Below are positions 42,674-55,155 of a stretch of 64,000 nt of DNA, one piece after another. A program made the translations under genes and the position numbers. The stretch's first letter is position 1. Each line of letters starts with the position of its first letter. The DNA is from Flavobacterium galactosidilyticum (GTDB lineage: Bacteria; Bacteroidota; Bacteroidia; Flavobacteriales; Flavobacteriaceae), in assembly GCF_020911945.1 (NCBI RefSeq), contig NZ_CP087135.1:2406001-2470000 (forward strand), in the 5' to 3' direction. The notes beneath the pieces are model-generated. The model made no database searches. It worked only from the letters and a program-made list of their open reading frames with translations, and was not told the DNA's origin.

Positions 42674-45600
42674 ATGAAACAAATTATTTCAATCTTAATG
42701 ATACTTTTCACAGTGCAAGTTTCGCTTGCGCAAATGAAAACGATCAAAGGTTCGGTAACGGATGGAAATGGTGCTCCAATACCAGGAGTAAATATCAATG
42801 TGCAAGGAGAAAAAGAATCCGCAAGTACAGACTTTGATGGTAACTTCTCTATACAAGTTGCTAAAAGTAAAACATTAATTTTCTCTTATTTAGGATTGGA
42901 AACTAAAAATGTACTAGTAGGAGAATCTAGTACTATTAATGTACAAATGATAGAGGCCGCTACAAATTCTTTGAATGAGGTTGTTGTAACTTCATTAGGA
43001 ATCACTAAAGCAAGAAAAACATTAACTTATTCTGCTCAAGAGCTTAAAGGTGAAGAGCTAACTAGAGTGAAAGACGCTAACATTATTAATACAGTTGCAG
43101 GTAAAATAGCTGGTGTAGCGATTACTAAAAGTTCCTCTGGTTCAGGAGGTTAGACTAAAGTAGTCATAAGAGGTAATTCCTCTTTTACAAACAATCAACC
43201 TTTATATGTAATTGATGGTATTCCATTGTCAAACGGAGGATCGGTACAGCCTAATGGAACTTTTGGAGATTTAGCTGGAGGAAATAGAGATGGTGGAGAT
43301 GTTGTTTCCTTAATTAATCCAGATGATTATGAGGGAATGACTGTGCTAAAAGGTGCGGCCGCTTCTGTATTATACGGTAGTCAAGGTGCAAATGGTGTTA
43401 TATTACTTAGTTCTAAAAAAGTAAAAGCAGGTGTAGAAACATTCAATGTAAACTCAGTTACTACATTTGATTCGGAAGCTTATTTACCTGAATTTCAATC
43501 TGATTATACCTCAAATGTAGGAGATGCGAAAAGTTGGGGAGCAAAGCAAAAAGTAGAAGGTGATATCAAAGGCTTTTTCAATACTGGAACCACGCAAATT
43601 ACTTCTATGTCTTTCTCTAAGGCTACTGATGGTGCTTCAACTAGTTTAACGTATGCAAATACAGACGTGTCTGGAGTAATACCAGGAAATCATTTGAAGA
43701 AAAATAATTTTGGAATTCGTCAAACATCAAAGTTTTTTGATGATCGATTGAATGTAGCTGTAACCGGTAATTATGTTTCGCAAAAAATTAATAACAGGCC
43801 TGTAAATGGTTTATACTTTAATCCAGTGAGTGGTGTTTACTCTCATCCTAGAGCTTTTAGCCTAAATGATTTGAAAAACTATGAAGTTTTTGATATTACT
43901 AAAAACTGGAATGCTCAAAATTATCCTGGATTTGCAGCAGTTAATGAAAGTAATGAAAATCCATACTGGCAAATTAACAGACAAAAGTCTTTTGATACAA
44001 ATAACTTCTTTAATGGCGCTATTGCTTTAGATTATAAAGTTACTGACTGGTTTCGTTTAACTTCTAGATATAGCTATAACAGAAGCGAAAGTGTTTTTGA
44101 AAAAGAAATGTATGCTACTTCAGCGTCATCATTAGTGCATCCAAAAGGTAGATATATTAATTCTAGTACCGTTGGAACTCAAAACTATGCAGATATAATT
44201 GGTTTAATAAATACTAAATTCTCAGAAGATATCTCATTTAGCGGAACTATTGGAGCAAGTATTAACAATGGTAAAACTGCTGGAGTTACTTTAGATTCTG
44301 GAATTGGTGGCGGATTGAAAAATGCAAATATTTTTACTTTAGGAAATTTTGCTAATAATAATGGAAATTTTCAAACTGCTTATCAACGTGAAGTGCAATC
44401 CGTATTTGCAGCAACAACATTTGGCTACAAAGATTATTTGTTCTTGGATGCTGCCGCTAGAAATGACTGGTCATCTACTTTAGTAAATACAGATGATCCA
44501 AGTTTCTTTTATCCTTCTTTGGGATTAACTGGAATAATTAGCGAAATGACTGCCATGCCAGATTTTGTTAATTTTGCAAAAGTGCGTGCTACTTATGCTC
44601 AAGTAGGTAATGACATTGCCGCTTTTATTACAACACCTACTTCTTCTATTATAGCAGGACAACCTGTAAATCCTCCTGTAGGGCCAAGACCTGGAACTAC
44701 ATTGAAACCAGAATTAAAATCAGAATACGAAATAGGAACGGAGTGGAGAATGTTTAATAACAGATTAGGATTTGAAGTTTCATATTACGACTCAAAAACT
44801 AAAAATCAATACATGCAAGTTCCTGCTGAATCTACAAATGAAAATGGATACTTAAACTATGCAATTAATGCAGGTAGTATTTCTAATAAAGGATTTGAGG
44901 TTGTTTTATTTGCTGATATTGTTAAAAGTGAAAAATTCAATTGGGAATCTAGAATTAATTATTCTCAAAATAAGAGTAAAGTAAATGATATTCCTTCTCA
45001 AAATATAGAAGGTAGAATCGTACTGACTGATCCTGGGTCTAACAACTATAGATATTCATTAATTGAAGGGAGACCTTTTGGAATAATTGAAGGGAAAAAT
45101 ATTCAAAAAGATGCTCAAGGGCGCTTATTAGTTGGTACAACTGGAAAACTATCTGTAAATGCTGATTGGGAAGAAGTTGGAAATGCAAATCCAGATTTCA
45201 TGCTAGGTTTTTCTAACACATTCAAATTTGGAGCTTTTACAGCAAACATTCTGATTGACGGTCGTTTTGGAGGTGAAGTTTTAAGTTTAACAGAAGCTAT
45301 TAATGACTTTAACGGCGTTTCTAAAGCTAGTGGTGATGCCAGAAATGCGGGTGGTGTAAAAATTAATGGTGCTAAAGCAGATGGAACGGCTGTAACTACA
45401 ATGGATGCTTTTGATTACTACGACAAAACGGGTGGAAGAAATGGTGCCACAGGAGAATATGTATATGATGCAACTAATGTGAGTGTAAGAGAAATTTCTA
45501 TAGGGTACACTTTCAACAAAACCAAGTTGCCATTTATGCAATCTGCAAGTATTTCTTTAATTGCTAGAAATTTATTCTTTATTTATAAAGACGCTCCATT

Positions 45601-45706
45601 TGATCCTAATGTGGCATTGAGTACAGGTGAAGGTTTGCAAGGGGTGGATGTTTTCGGTTTGCCTTCAACAAGAAGTATTGGTCTTAATTTGAATTTAACT
45701 TTTTAA
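42674..45706 (+). pseudogene. susC: SusC/RagA-family TonB-linked transporter gene with an in-frame TAG
   Basis: A 1010-codon frame interrupted only at codon 160 by TAG (43151-43153). Before it: signal peptide, carboxypeptidase-D-like domain ([20 protein letters not shown]) and the SusC plug start ([40 protein letters not shown]). After it the plug continues in the same frame ([44 protein letters not shown]) and the barrel ends [10 protein letters not shown]. In the family the residue at the stop is normally small, as in GGSTRVVIRGN. TAG is used as a normal stop by dps in this window, so reassignment is unlikely. The later ATG at 43226 would give a barrel without signal peptide or plug, so the interrupted gene should be non-functional if the base is right. 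Confidence 0.85.
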
Positions 45707-45717
45707 TCTTAACAATC

Positions 45718-47283
45718 ATGACAATAAATAAAATAAAAAGAACAGCATTATGCCTCTCTTTCCTTACGGCTTTTAGTTGTACGGATAATTTTGAGGAGAT
45801 AAATACAAACCCAGAAGGAGCAACTACAGAACAATTAGATCAAGACTATAATAGTATCAAATCTCTATTTAAACCAGCTTTTAATCATTTGTATATTTGC
45901 GAAACTACATGGCAATACCAAATTCAGCAAAGTTTACAAGCTGATGGGTGGTCAGGTTATATGACTACTCCAGTTCCTTTTGGACCACAAAATAATCATG
46001 ATTATGTTTTGAATGGAGGATGGAACAGTTATGCCTGGGACGATGCTTACGTTAATATTATCTCGTATTTATACAAGGCAGAACAACGTTCAAAAGATAA
46101 ATTTAATCAATTTTACGCTTGGTCACTGATATTGAAAGTTGCTACTATGCAAAGAATTACGGATATGTACGGACCAGCTGTTTACTCTAAATTTGGTAAA
46201 GGTGTTGCTACTTACGATTCGCAAAAAGACATCTATAATCAAATGTTTAAGGATCTAGATTTTGCTGTTGCAGAGCTAACAAAAAGAAATGCTGCGGGCG
46301 AAAAAACAGCATTTGATGAAACTGATTTGTCATTGTATGAGGGGAAATATGCAAACTGGACTAAGTATGCTAATTCCTTGCGACTAAGAATGGCCATGCG
46401 TATTTCTAAAGTTGACCCTGCCTTAGCAAAAACGGAAGCAGAAAAAGCGATCAGTCATTCATTAGGAGTTTTTACAAATAATGGTGATGCGTTAAAAATT
46501 AAATCTCCTACTGATCTTAACGTAATTGATGTTATGAGTCATAGTTGGGTAGGTTTATTTATGGGCGCTGATATGGAATCTATATTAGGAGGCTATCAAG
46601 ACCCAAGAATAGCTAAATATTGGAATACTTCAAAAATCACTCCTGGAGAGTATAAAGGTGTAAGAACCGGAATTGTATATCCTTCTGGAAGTACTTATTC
46701 TAAATTCTCTCAAACAGGTCCTAGAACTAAAACTGGGGAAATTACTTGGATGTCTACCGCAAAAGTTTATTTTCTTAGAGCCGAAGGTGCTTTGAGAGGA
46801 TGGAACATGGGCGGAACTGCTAAAGATTTATATGAGGCTGGTATAAAAGCGTCATTTGAGCAAAATGGTGTAGAAGGTGCTGCAGCTTACAGTACAGATA
46901 ACACTAAACTCCCTAAAGATTATATAGATCCACTTAATCCTGCAAATAATGCACAAGCGATTAGTAAAATTACTGTTGCTTGGGGAACTGACAAAGAAAA
47001 AAATCTAGAGAAGATTATTACCCAAAAATGGATTGCTACTTATCCTGACGGACAAGAAGCTTGGTCAGAATTTAGAAGAACTGGATATCCAAAATTGTTC
47101 AGAATATCAAATAACCAAAGTAATGGTATTATTAGTACCGAACTTGGCGTTAGAAGGTTAGCTTTTTCAGATTCAGAAGTAACTAATAATAAGGAAGGAG
47201 TAGCTTCAGGAGTAGCTGCCTTAGGAGGCCTTGACAATGGAGCCACAAGACTTTGGTGGGATACTACTGCACCAAATTTCTAA
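45718..47283 (+). CDS. susD: SusD/RagB-family outer membrane lipoprotein
   Basis: 521-aa glycan-binding lipoprotein that caps the SusC transporter. The signal ends in a lipobox (LTAFSCTDN, C21) followed by the FEEINTNPEGAT start typical of this SusD group. Helical TPR-like body: WDDAYVNIISYLYKAEQRSK, ATMQRITDMYGPAVYSKFGK, LRLRMAMRISKVDPALAKTE. Later comes AYPDGQEAWSEFRRTGYPKL-like sequence (here TYPDGQEAWSEFRRTGYPKL). It starts 11 bp after the SusC stop, so it is in the same operon. With GH18 and GH20 downstream, the ligand is probably chitin oligosaccharide. Confidence 0.93.
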   Translation: MTINKIKRTALCLSFLTAFSCTDNFEEINTNPEGATTEQLDQDYNSIKSLFKPAFNHLYICETTWQYQIQQSLQADGWSGYMTTPVPFGPQNNHDYVLNGGWNSYAWDDAYVNIISYLYKAEQRSKDKFNQFYAWSLILKVATMQRITDMYGPAVYSKFGKGVATYDSQKDIYNQMFKDLDFAVAELTKRNAAGEKTAFDETDLSLYEGKYANWTKYANSLRLRMAMRISKVDPALAKTEAEKAISHSLGVFTNNGDALKIKSPTDLNVIDVMSHSWVGLFMGADMESILGGYQDPRIAKYWNTSKITPGEYKGVRTGIVYPSGSTYSKFSQTGPRTKTGEITWMSTAKVYFLRAEGALRGWNMGGTAKDLYEAGIKASFEQNGVEGAAAYSTDNTKLPKDYIDPLNPANNAQAISKITVAWGTDKEKNLEKIITQKWIATYPDGQEAWSEFRRTGYPKLFRISNNQSNGIISTELGVRRLAFSDSEVTNNKEGVASGVAALGGLDNGATRLWWDTTAPNF

Positions 47284-47300
47284 GAATTTGAGTTAGTGTC

Positions 47301-47339
47301 AAATGGCATAAGTAAGCAATTGCTTGTGCCATTTTTTTT
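47301..47339 (+). terminator. Terminator after susD
   Basis: Stem AAATGGCA / TGCCATTT with an inner AAGCAATTGCTT palindrome and eight Ts, 17 nt past the SusD stop. GH20 therefore needs its own promoter in 47340-47615, where I saw no clear consensus. Confidence 0.8.
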
Positions 47340-47615
47340 GTCAATATTTTACCTTTTTGAAAATTAAGTTTTTCTAAAACGTTTTATTGATTAAATTTAG
47401 CTGCTCGTAAAAATTCAATAGTATTCCTTATACTTTAGCGATTTCATAATTATTTAAATTCTAAGATTTAAAAAGTAACCTGAAGGGAACTCTTCAAAAA
47501 AAATATTATTATTTTTCTTTAGCAAATGAGCCAGTAGGTTTTTCTAAGAGCTGAAAAAAGCAAATTCAAATGCTAATGATTATTAAAAACAACATTTAAA
47601 TTTAGTTACTACTAT

Positions 47616-49646
47616 ATGAAATATTCCTTAATCTTATTATTTGTGGCTTTTATATCAAATGCCCAAATAAAAAAAGAACAATTAGATTTGATGCCCTGGC
47701 CTCAGAATATAAATTTGAGTGACGGTACCTTTGCTTTAAGCAAAAACTTTAAAGTAAACATTACAGGTAATCCTAACCCTAGGATTTTTACAGGTGCAAC
47801 CAATTTTTTACGACGATTAGACGGAAGAACAGGATTGTTTTTTCAACAAGGCTTTGTGACCAAAATAAATCAAGATCCAACAGCTGAATTACAAATAAAT
47901 TGTGTTCAAAGTGGTAAAATTGGACTTTATGAAGACGAAAGTTATCAGTTAGACATTCAATCCAATAAAATAACGATAAATGCAACTTCAGATCTTGGTG
48001 CACTTCACGCTTTAGAGACATTATTGCAACTATTGCAAAATAATAGTACTTCTTATTATTTTCCTACTGCCAAAATCACTGATTTACCAAGATTTACTTG
48101 GCGCGGGCTTATGATTGATGTGGCTAGACATTTTCAGCCAATTGATGTGATCAAAAGAAATTTAGATGCAATGGCAGCCGTAAAAATGAATGTTTTTCAT
48201 TGGCATTTGACAGACGATCAAGGTTGGAGAATTCAGATAAAAAAACACCCAAAATTGACTGACTTAGCTTCTGATGGTTTGTTTTACACTCAGGAGGAAA
48301 TTAAAAGTGTTGTTAAATATGCTAATGACAGAGGGATTCTAGTGGTTCCTGAAATTGATGTTCCCGGACATGCCTCGGCAATTTTGACGGCTTATCCTGA
48401 AATTGGAAGTAAAATAACAGCTATTTCGACTAATAAAATCGAACGCAATGCGGGAATATTTAATCCAACTTTAGATCCATCAAATCCTAAAACCTATCAA
48501 CTATTAAGTGAGATTTTTGATGAGGTTTGCCCTTTATTCCCTGGAGATTATTTTCATATTGGTGGAGATGAAAATGAAGGTAAAGATTGGGATTCTAATC
48601 CAAAAATTCAGGAATTTAAAAAGAAAAATAAGTTAGTAACTAATCATGACCTTCAAACTCATTTTACAATGCAGTTAGTTCCAATGTTGAAGAAACATGG
48701 AAAACAATTGATGGGATGGGAAGAGATTATGACAAAAGACATGTCTAAAAATGCCATTATTCATTCGTGGAAAGGTCCAAATGAAGGTCTCCCAGTTGGA
48801 CAATCTGTTGCAAATGCAGCAAAAAATGGATATAAAACCGTTTTGTCAAATGGCTTTTATATTGATTTGATGCAAAGCGTAAATGACCATTATTTGAATG
48901 ATCCCATTCCGCAAAATAGTACACTTACTGCGGAAGAGAAAGCTAGAATATTAGGTGGTGAAGCCACTATGTGGACTGAACTAGTAAGCCCTATGACGTT
49001 AGATTCTAGAATTTGGCCAAGAACAGCTGCGATTGCGGAAAGATTATGGTCTAATCAAGATGTTGTTGATTTGAACAGTATGCACAAAAGACTCAAAAAT
49101 GTTTCATTTCGATTGGAAGAACTTGGAATTACGCATATCAGAAATAAAGCGGTACTTTTAAGAAACATCGCTAACAATCAGGAGATAAAAGCGCTAGAAG
49201 ATTTTTCGAATATTTGCGAACCACTAAAAATTTATTCCCGAAATAAAGGCGGAACCGAATATCAAATGTATTCCCCACTAACTTTATTTGCAGATGCATG
49301 CGCACCTGATGCCTCAGACGCGTTAGATTTCGAAGCGGCAGTAAATCTTTATTTAAAGACCAAAAACGCTAATAATCAGCTATTAGTTAGCAGCTTCTTA
49401 AGAAAGTGGATTGCGATTAATACTGATTTAGTGAACTTAAGTTCAAACGCACCTCTTGTGCAACCCATTTTACCTTTATCAAAAAGTTTAAGCGATTTGT
49501 CACAACAACTTTTATTGGTAATAGAAAACAAACAAACACCGAATGCAGTTCTTTTGAATGATTTGATAAAACAATGTAATTCTAAAGATCATGCTGATGT
49601 GGAATTAGCCGTTTACACTAGTTTGAAAAAATTGATAGGTGCTTAA
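47616..49646 (+). CDS. GH20 beta-N-acetylhexosaminidase
   Basis: 676 aa with signal peptide MKYSLILLFVAFISNAQ. A beta-N-acetylglucosaminidase N-terminal domain runs to about 150; the GH20 barrel follows with FTWRGLMIDVARHFQPIDVI, KMNVFHWHLTDDQGWRIQIK, the catalytic pair D318-E319 in FHIGGDENEGKDW, LMGWEEI, and ATMWTELVSP. It cleaves terminal GlcNAc from chitin oligomers with substrate assistance. About 130 C-terminal residues after the barrel have no clear domain. It is secreted, probably periplasmic, in the chitin locus. Confidence 0.94.
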   Translation: MKYSLILLFVAFISNAQIKKEQLDLMPWPQNINLSDGTFALSKNFKVNITGNPNPRIFTGATNFLRRLDGRTGLFFQQGFVTKINQDPTAELQINCVQSGKIGLYEDESYQLDIQSNKITINATSDLGALHALETLLQLLQNNSTSYYFPTAKITDLPRFTWRGLMIDVARHFQPIDVIKRNLDAMAAVKMNVFHWHLTDDQGWRIQIKKHPKLTDLASDGLFYTQEEIKSVVKYANDRGILVVPEIDVPGHASAILTAYPEIGSKITAISTNKIERNAGIFNPTLDPSNPKTYQLLSEIFDEVCPLFPGDYFHIGGDENEGKDWDSNPKIQEFKKKNKLVTNHDLQTHFTMQLVPMLKKHGKQLMGWEEIMTKDMSKNAIIHSWKGPNEGLPVGQSVANAAKNGYKTVLSNGFYIDLMQSVNDHYLNDPIPQNSTLTAEEKARILGGEATMWTELVSPMTLDSRIWPRTAAIAERLWSNQDVVDLNSMHKRLKNVSFRLEELGITHIRNKAVLLRNIANNQEIKALEDFSNICEPLKIYSRNKGGTEYQMYSPLTLFADACAPDASDALDFEAAVNLYLKTKNANNQLLVSSFLRKWIAINTDLVNLSSNAPLVQPILPLSKSLSDLSQQLLLVIENKQTPNAVLLNDLIKQCNSKDHADVELAVYTSLKKLIGA

Positions 49647-49713
49647 AAGCGTAATGTACTAAAGTGAATTATTTTTATTGACTTACATTATTTGTGTTTA
49701 GATTAGAGGATTG

Positions 49714-49741
49714 ACCTGATAATTTTTTATCAGGTTTTTTC
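49714..49741 (+). terminator. Terminator after the GH20 gene
   Basis: Perfect 9-bp stem ACCTGATAA / TTATCAGGT around TTTT, followed by Ts. Confidence 0.88.
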
Positions 49742-49793
49742 TATTTTTACTAATGAATGCTATGACTACAATATTTAACTTAAATTACTATTC

Positions 49794-50882
49794 ATGAAGT
49801 ACTTAAAAATGTTTCTTTTAGTAGCTGTTATAACAATAGCGCCTTCAGTTCTCGGACAAAAAAAAATAGCAGTTATTGCTTATTATACTGGTGATGATAA
49901 GAAAATTGATGAATTTGAGATTAATAAACTCACCCACATTATTTATAGTTTTTGTCATTTAAAAGACGGTAAGCTAAGCGTAGATAATGCGCAGGACTCA
50001 CTTTCAATAAAACACTTGGTTTCTCTTAAAATCAAATATCCAAAACTTAAAATCATGCTTTCTTTAGGCGGTTGGGGCGGATGCGCTCCTTGTTCTGAAG
50101 CCTTTTCAACATCAGAAGGACGTTTACTTTTCGCAGAATCAGTAAAAAAAGTTAATGATTATTTTAGAACCGATGGGATTGATTTGGATTGGGAATATCC
50201 AACTATCGAAGGGCATCCGGGACATTTATATCAAGCGGCCGACAAGAAAAACTTTACAGACTTAATTGTAATGCTACGAAAAACATTAGGGAAGAACAAT
50301 GAACTTAGTTTTGCTGCAGGAGGATTTCAAAAATTTTTAGACGATGCTGTAGAATGGAAAAAAATAATGCCTTTAGTTGATCGTGTTAATATTATGAGTT
50401 ACGATTTAGTTAATGGCTATTCAAAAGTTACAGGACATCATGCTCCATTATTTAGTACTAACTCCGCTGAAGAATCAGCAGATCGTGCCGTGCAATATTT
50501 AGTTAATATCGGGATACCTTCTGAAAAACTAGTTATTGGAGGGGCTTTTTACACAAGAGTTTGGAAAAACGTGGCAAATAGTAATAATGGCCTATATCAA
50601 TCTGGAGTTCATACAACAGGCATAACCTTTAAAAATTACACAACTACTTATACAAAAGAGAAAGGTTGGAAGTACTTCTGGGATGATAAAGCGAAAGCGG
50701 GACATTGGTACAATGAAACGGAACAATTATTTGCTACAGGTGATGATTTAAATTCAATAGCAGAAAAAACACACTATGTTGTCAAGAACAAGTTAGGAGG
50801 AATTATGTTTTGGGAGCTGGTTCAAGACACTCCTAGAAATGGATTGTTAGCTAAAATTCACCAAATTAAAACAGCAAAATAA
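49794..50882 (+). CDS. GH18 chitinase
   Basis: 362-aa exported chitinase; signal peptide MKYLKMFLLVAVITIAPSVLG. Single GH18 barrel: SLGGWGGCAPCSEAFSTSEG (the SxGG strand), catalytic DGIDLDWE at 127-134 with E134 as acid/base, MSYDLV, and the closing Trp in GGIMFWELVQDT. There is no chitin-binding module, so it may work on soluble oligomers or in the periplasm. Next to the GH20 gene; the two enzymes act in sequence from chitin to GlcNAc. Confidence 0.94.
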   Translation: MKYLKMFLLVAVITIAPSVLGQKKIAVIAYYTGDDKKIDEFEINKLTHIIYSFCHLKDGKLSVDNAQDSLSIKHLVSLKIKYPKLKIMLSLGGWGGCAPCSEAFSTSEGRLLFAESVKKVNDYFRTDGIDLDWEYPTIEGHPGHLYQAADKKNFTDLIVMLRKTLGKNNELSFAAGGFQKFLDDAVEWKKIMPLVDRVNIMSYDLVNGYSKVTGHHAPLFSTNSAEESADRAVQYLVNIGIPSEKLVIGGAFYTRVWKNVANSNNGLYQSGVHTTGITFKNYTTTYTKEKGWKYFWDDKAKAGHWYNETEQLFATGDDLNSIAEKTHYVVKNKLGGIMFWELVQDTPRNGLLAKIHQIKTAK

Positions 50883-50953
50883 AATTGGTTTTTTAATTTA
50901 AAACTAAAGCAAGCTATTTAAAGAGCGCTGTTTCTAGATAGCCGTTTTTCTAA

Positions 50954-52630
<1,677 letters not shown>

Positions 52631-52651
52631 AAGCTACTTTATAATTAGTCA

Positions 52652-52685
52652 AAAAAAAATCTCCTGAATTTCAGGAGATTTTTTT
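52652..52685 (+). terminator. Terminator of the ABC-F gene
   Basis: Perfect 14-bp arms AAAAAATCTCCTGA / TCAGGAGATTTTTT around a 3-nt loop. Confidence 0.92.
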
Positions 52686-52860
52686 GTATAAAACCGTTTG
52701 TTTTTATTTGATAACAATGGTTTAGTAAGTAGTAAACATCGTATAATTTCGTATTTTAAAATTAGTTAAAAACGACACAACAGGTTGGTTTTAAGGGATT
52801 ATTCGCAATGTTTCTTCTTTCGACTTTATGACTTTCGACTTGCTTATATTGTAAATTTTA

Positions 52861-55155
52861 TTAAAAAGGATATCCAATAGCCAAGTTAAAAATTAGATTT
52901 TCTTTGCGCCAGGAACCGCTTCCAAAATCTACTTTATCTAAAACCCATCTATTCCCCTCAGATAAATACGGTTTACGTATGGGAAAGGCAAAATCAGTGC
53001 GGAGAATTAAAAATGAAAAATCGAAACGCAATCCCGCACCAGCTCCAATAGCTAATTCGCTCATGAATTTTTTTGAAAATTTAGCTCCTGGTTTCTCAGG
53101 ATCTTCATTTAGTAACCAGATGTTTCCAGCATCTAAAAACAGCGCACCTTTTACTAATCCATAAATTTTAGCTCGGTATTCTGTATTGAACTCTAATTTT
53201 ATATCTCCTGATTGATCTGGTAGAAAAGTACTTGTATTTGTTGCGGCACCATCAAATGTTCCAGGTCCAACAGAACGCGCTCTAAAAGCCCTTAAACTAT
53301 TAGTTCCACCAATAAAGAATTGTTTTATAAATGGCATTTCACGTGAATTTCCGAACGCGTATCCGGCTCCCACAATTAATCTGCTCGCTAATTGAGAATC
53401 ACGTCCTAATTTGTAGTAATGTCTAAAGTCATTTTCTATTTTTATAAACTGACTAAAAGGTACTTTAAATATATTTATGGTATCTCCTTTTTTAATATTT
53501 GCTCCAGTAACTAAACCAGCAATATTTCCAGCTAAATCAACAGTACCTTTATAATAGAATGTGTTTTTTTTTCTCTTTTGTGCAGTGTTAGTGTAGGTGT
53601 AAGAATATGTTGGTCCAAAAATTAATTGTTTCTCAATAACTTTCCCTAAAGATTCGTTTATTAAAATTTGATCTTTATAAAGCTGTGTAACATTCTGAGG
53701 ACTGGCAAAAGTGATTTCAGTAACATTCAGCAAATGCTCTTTCCTCTCGTTTTCTTTCCACAAATATCCAAACGATCCTTTAAAAGTTTGTAAAGAGTAC
53801 AATTTGGTTCTGTTTTGATATTCGTACCCTAAAGTAAATTTAGTTTTTGGTACAAAGCCAGTAGCGGAATGTAACTTGAATGGTGCTACCAATCGTGGCC
53901 AAATTAAATTCGCCTCACCTCCAAAACGATACACATTAAAACCATTATTCTGACCAGCAACTTGGACTTCAACACCAGCAAAAGTAGAAATAGTTAACAA
54001 CTCAGCACCTCCAATCGCATTGCGATTGCTCCAGTTCAGGTTAAGTTCAGTTCCGGTATAATTAGCAGAGTTCGTTTTTGCTAATAATTCTAATCGTAAA
54101 GATTTTTTGGGCAACGGGGTCAAAAAATAAATAGCATCTAAGTAGTTACCGGTAGTATCAGAAACCATAAATTGGTTTTTTACAAATTTGAAAGTTCCTA
54201 AATTTACTAGTCTATTTAAGGTTAAATTATGGTCAGTGCGATTGTAAAAATCATTTTTATTAAAATTTAAAGCCCTCTCAAAAACATACGGTTTAAACAT
54301 ATTTGTTGAATCGACTATAGTTAAATCCTTGTACTTTTTTATTGATTTACTATTGTCTTTTAAACTATCAATACCTATCGAATAATTTGGATAAACAACA
54401 ATTTTATTTATTTTATAAGGTGTTTCAGCTAGTTCTGGAGTTTGATCCTTTACTTTTACAATTAGATCCACTTTGTGATCAGCAACAGTACTATCGACTT
54501 GTACGATAATATAATCTGGATTAAAGTAGTAATATCCTTTTTCCTTCAATCTTCCGTCAATTCGAATTCTTTCCTGCTTGATTATTTCTAAATTGTATGG
54601 CTGATCTTTCTTAAGTAAACTTCGACGACCTGTATTGCGTATTGCTTTTCCTATTACCGATGAATCAGTGGGGAATTTCACATCTTTAATTGTATACCGT
54701 TTAGCAGGCTTTACAAGATATTCTGCACTTGCTTTTTTACCCCTTCTTGTAGAGTCAGCAGAAGTTCTCGCATTAAAGTAGCCACTATTTTCTGTGAAAT
54801 TTTGTAACACACTTTTATTATATTCTAAATCTACTTTGCTGAAATAAACAGGCGCTTCACCCACTTTGTTTTTTAGCCAATGGCGAAAGCCTTTATCTTT
54901 TTTAGGAGTTCCAGCAATATTATAAATGTATAATTTAGGTCGCAATCCTAAAATAGTAGCATTAGGTTTTGGTCTTACCAATTCTTTTAACTGGTTTTTA
55001 AGTTCTTTCTTCTGCTTACTTGTGGCTTCTTTTCCTTCTACTTTTATGCTTGCACCAGTGTACAACAATTCGCCTTCAGGTAAAAAACGCGTGTTGCTGC
55101 AGGATGAAATAAGTACTCCTAAAAAAAGACAATATAACAAACTACTCTTACTCAT
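52861..55155 (-). CDS. tamL: TamL: BamA-superfamily outer membrane lipoprotein
   Basis: 764 aa with a lipobox (FLGVLISSCSNTRFLPEGE), which sets Bacteroidota TamL apart from TamA. POTRA-like domains run about 30-330 (YIKDVKFPTDSSVIGKAIRN-like sequence, LKEKGYYYFNPDYIIVQVDS, LVNLGTFKFVKNQFMVSDTT) and a BamA-type barrel takes the C-terminal half: FIKQFFIGGTNSLRAFRARS (GG-x-x-S-x-RG/F-R insertion-loop motif), GALFLDAGNIWLL, and AIGAGAGLRFDFSFLILRTD, ending NLAIGYPF. Its start overlaps the end of tamB by 8 bp. It partners TamB for envelope assembly or lipid transport. Confidence 0.92.
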   Translation of the reverse strand: MSKSSLLYCLFLGVLISSCSNTRFLPEGELLYTGASIKVEGKEATSKQKKELKNQLKELVRPKPNATILGLRPKLYIYNIAGTPKKDKGFRHWLKNKVGEAPVYFSKVDLEYNKSVLQNFTENSGYFNARTSADSTRRGKKASAEYLVKPAKRYTIKDVKFPTDSSVIGKAIRNTGRRSLLKKDQPYNLEIIKQERIRIDGRLKEKGYYYFNPDYIIVQVDSTVADHKVDLIVKVKDQTPELAETPYKINKIVVYPNYSIGIDSLKDNSKSIKKYKDLTIVDSTNMFKPYVFERALNFNKNDFYNRTDHNLTLNRLVNLGTFKFVKNQFMVSDTTGNYLDAIYFLTPLPKKSLRLELLAKTNSANYTGTELNLNWSNRNAIGGAELLTISTFAGVEVQVAGQNNGFNVYRFGGEANLIWPRLVAPFKLHSATGFVPKTKFTLGYEYQNRTKLYSLQTFKGSFGYLWKENERKEHLLNVTEITFASPQNVTQLYKDQILINESLGKVIEKQLIFGPTYSYTYTNTAQKRKKNTFYYKGTVDLAGNIAGLVTGANIKKGDTINIFKVPFSQFIKIENDFRHYYKLGRDSQLASRLIVGAGYAFGNSREMPFIKQFFIGGTNSLRAFRARSVGPGTFDGAATNTSTFLPDQSGDIKLEFNTEYRAKIYGLVKGALFLDAGNIWLLNEDPEKPGAKFSKKFMSELAIGAGAGLRFDFSFLILRTDFAFPIRKPYLSEGNRWVLDKVDFGSGSWRKENLIFNLAIGYPF

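Noticed and set aside
43151..43153. Stop-codon reassignment (TAG read as an amino acid)
   Set aside because: TAG is a normal terminal stop for dps at 14502, and only one internal TAG occurs in a good gene; mutation or error is simpler.
43226..45706. Reading the SusC second part as a complete gene starting at 43226
   Set aside because: The frame is open back to the TAG at 43151 and encodes plug sequence (TKVVIRGN) before this ATG; a start here would drop the signal peptide and plug.
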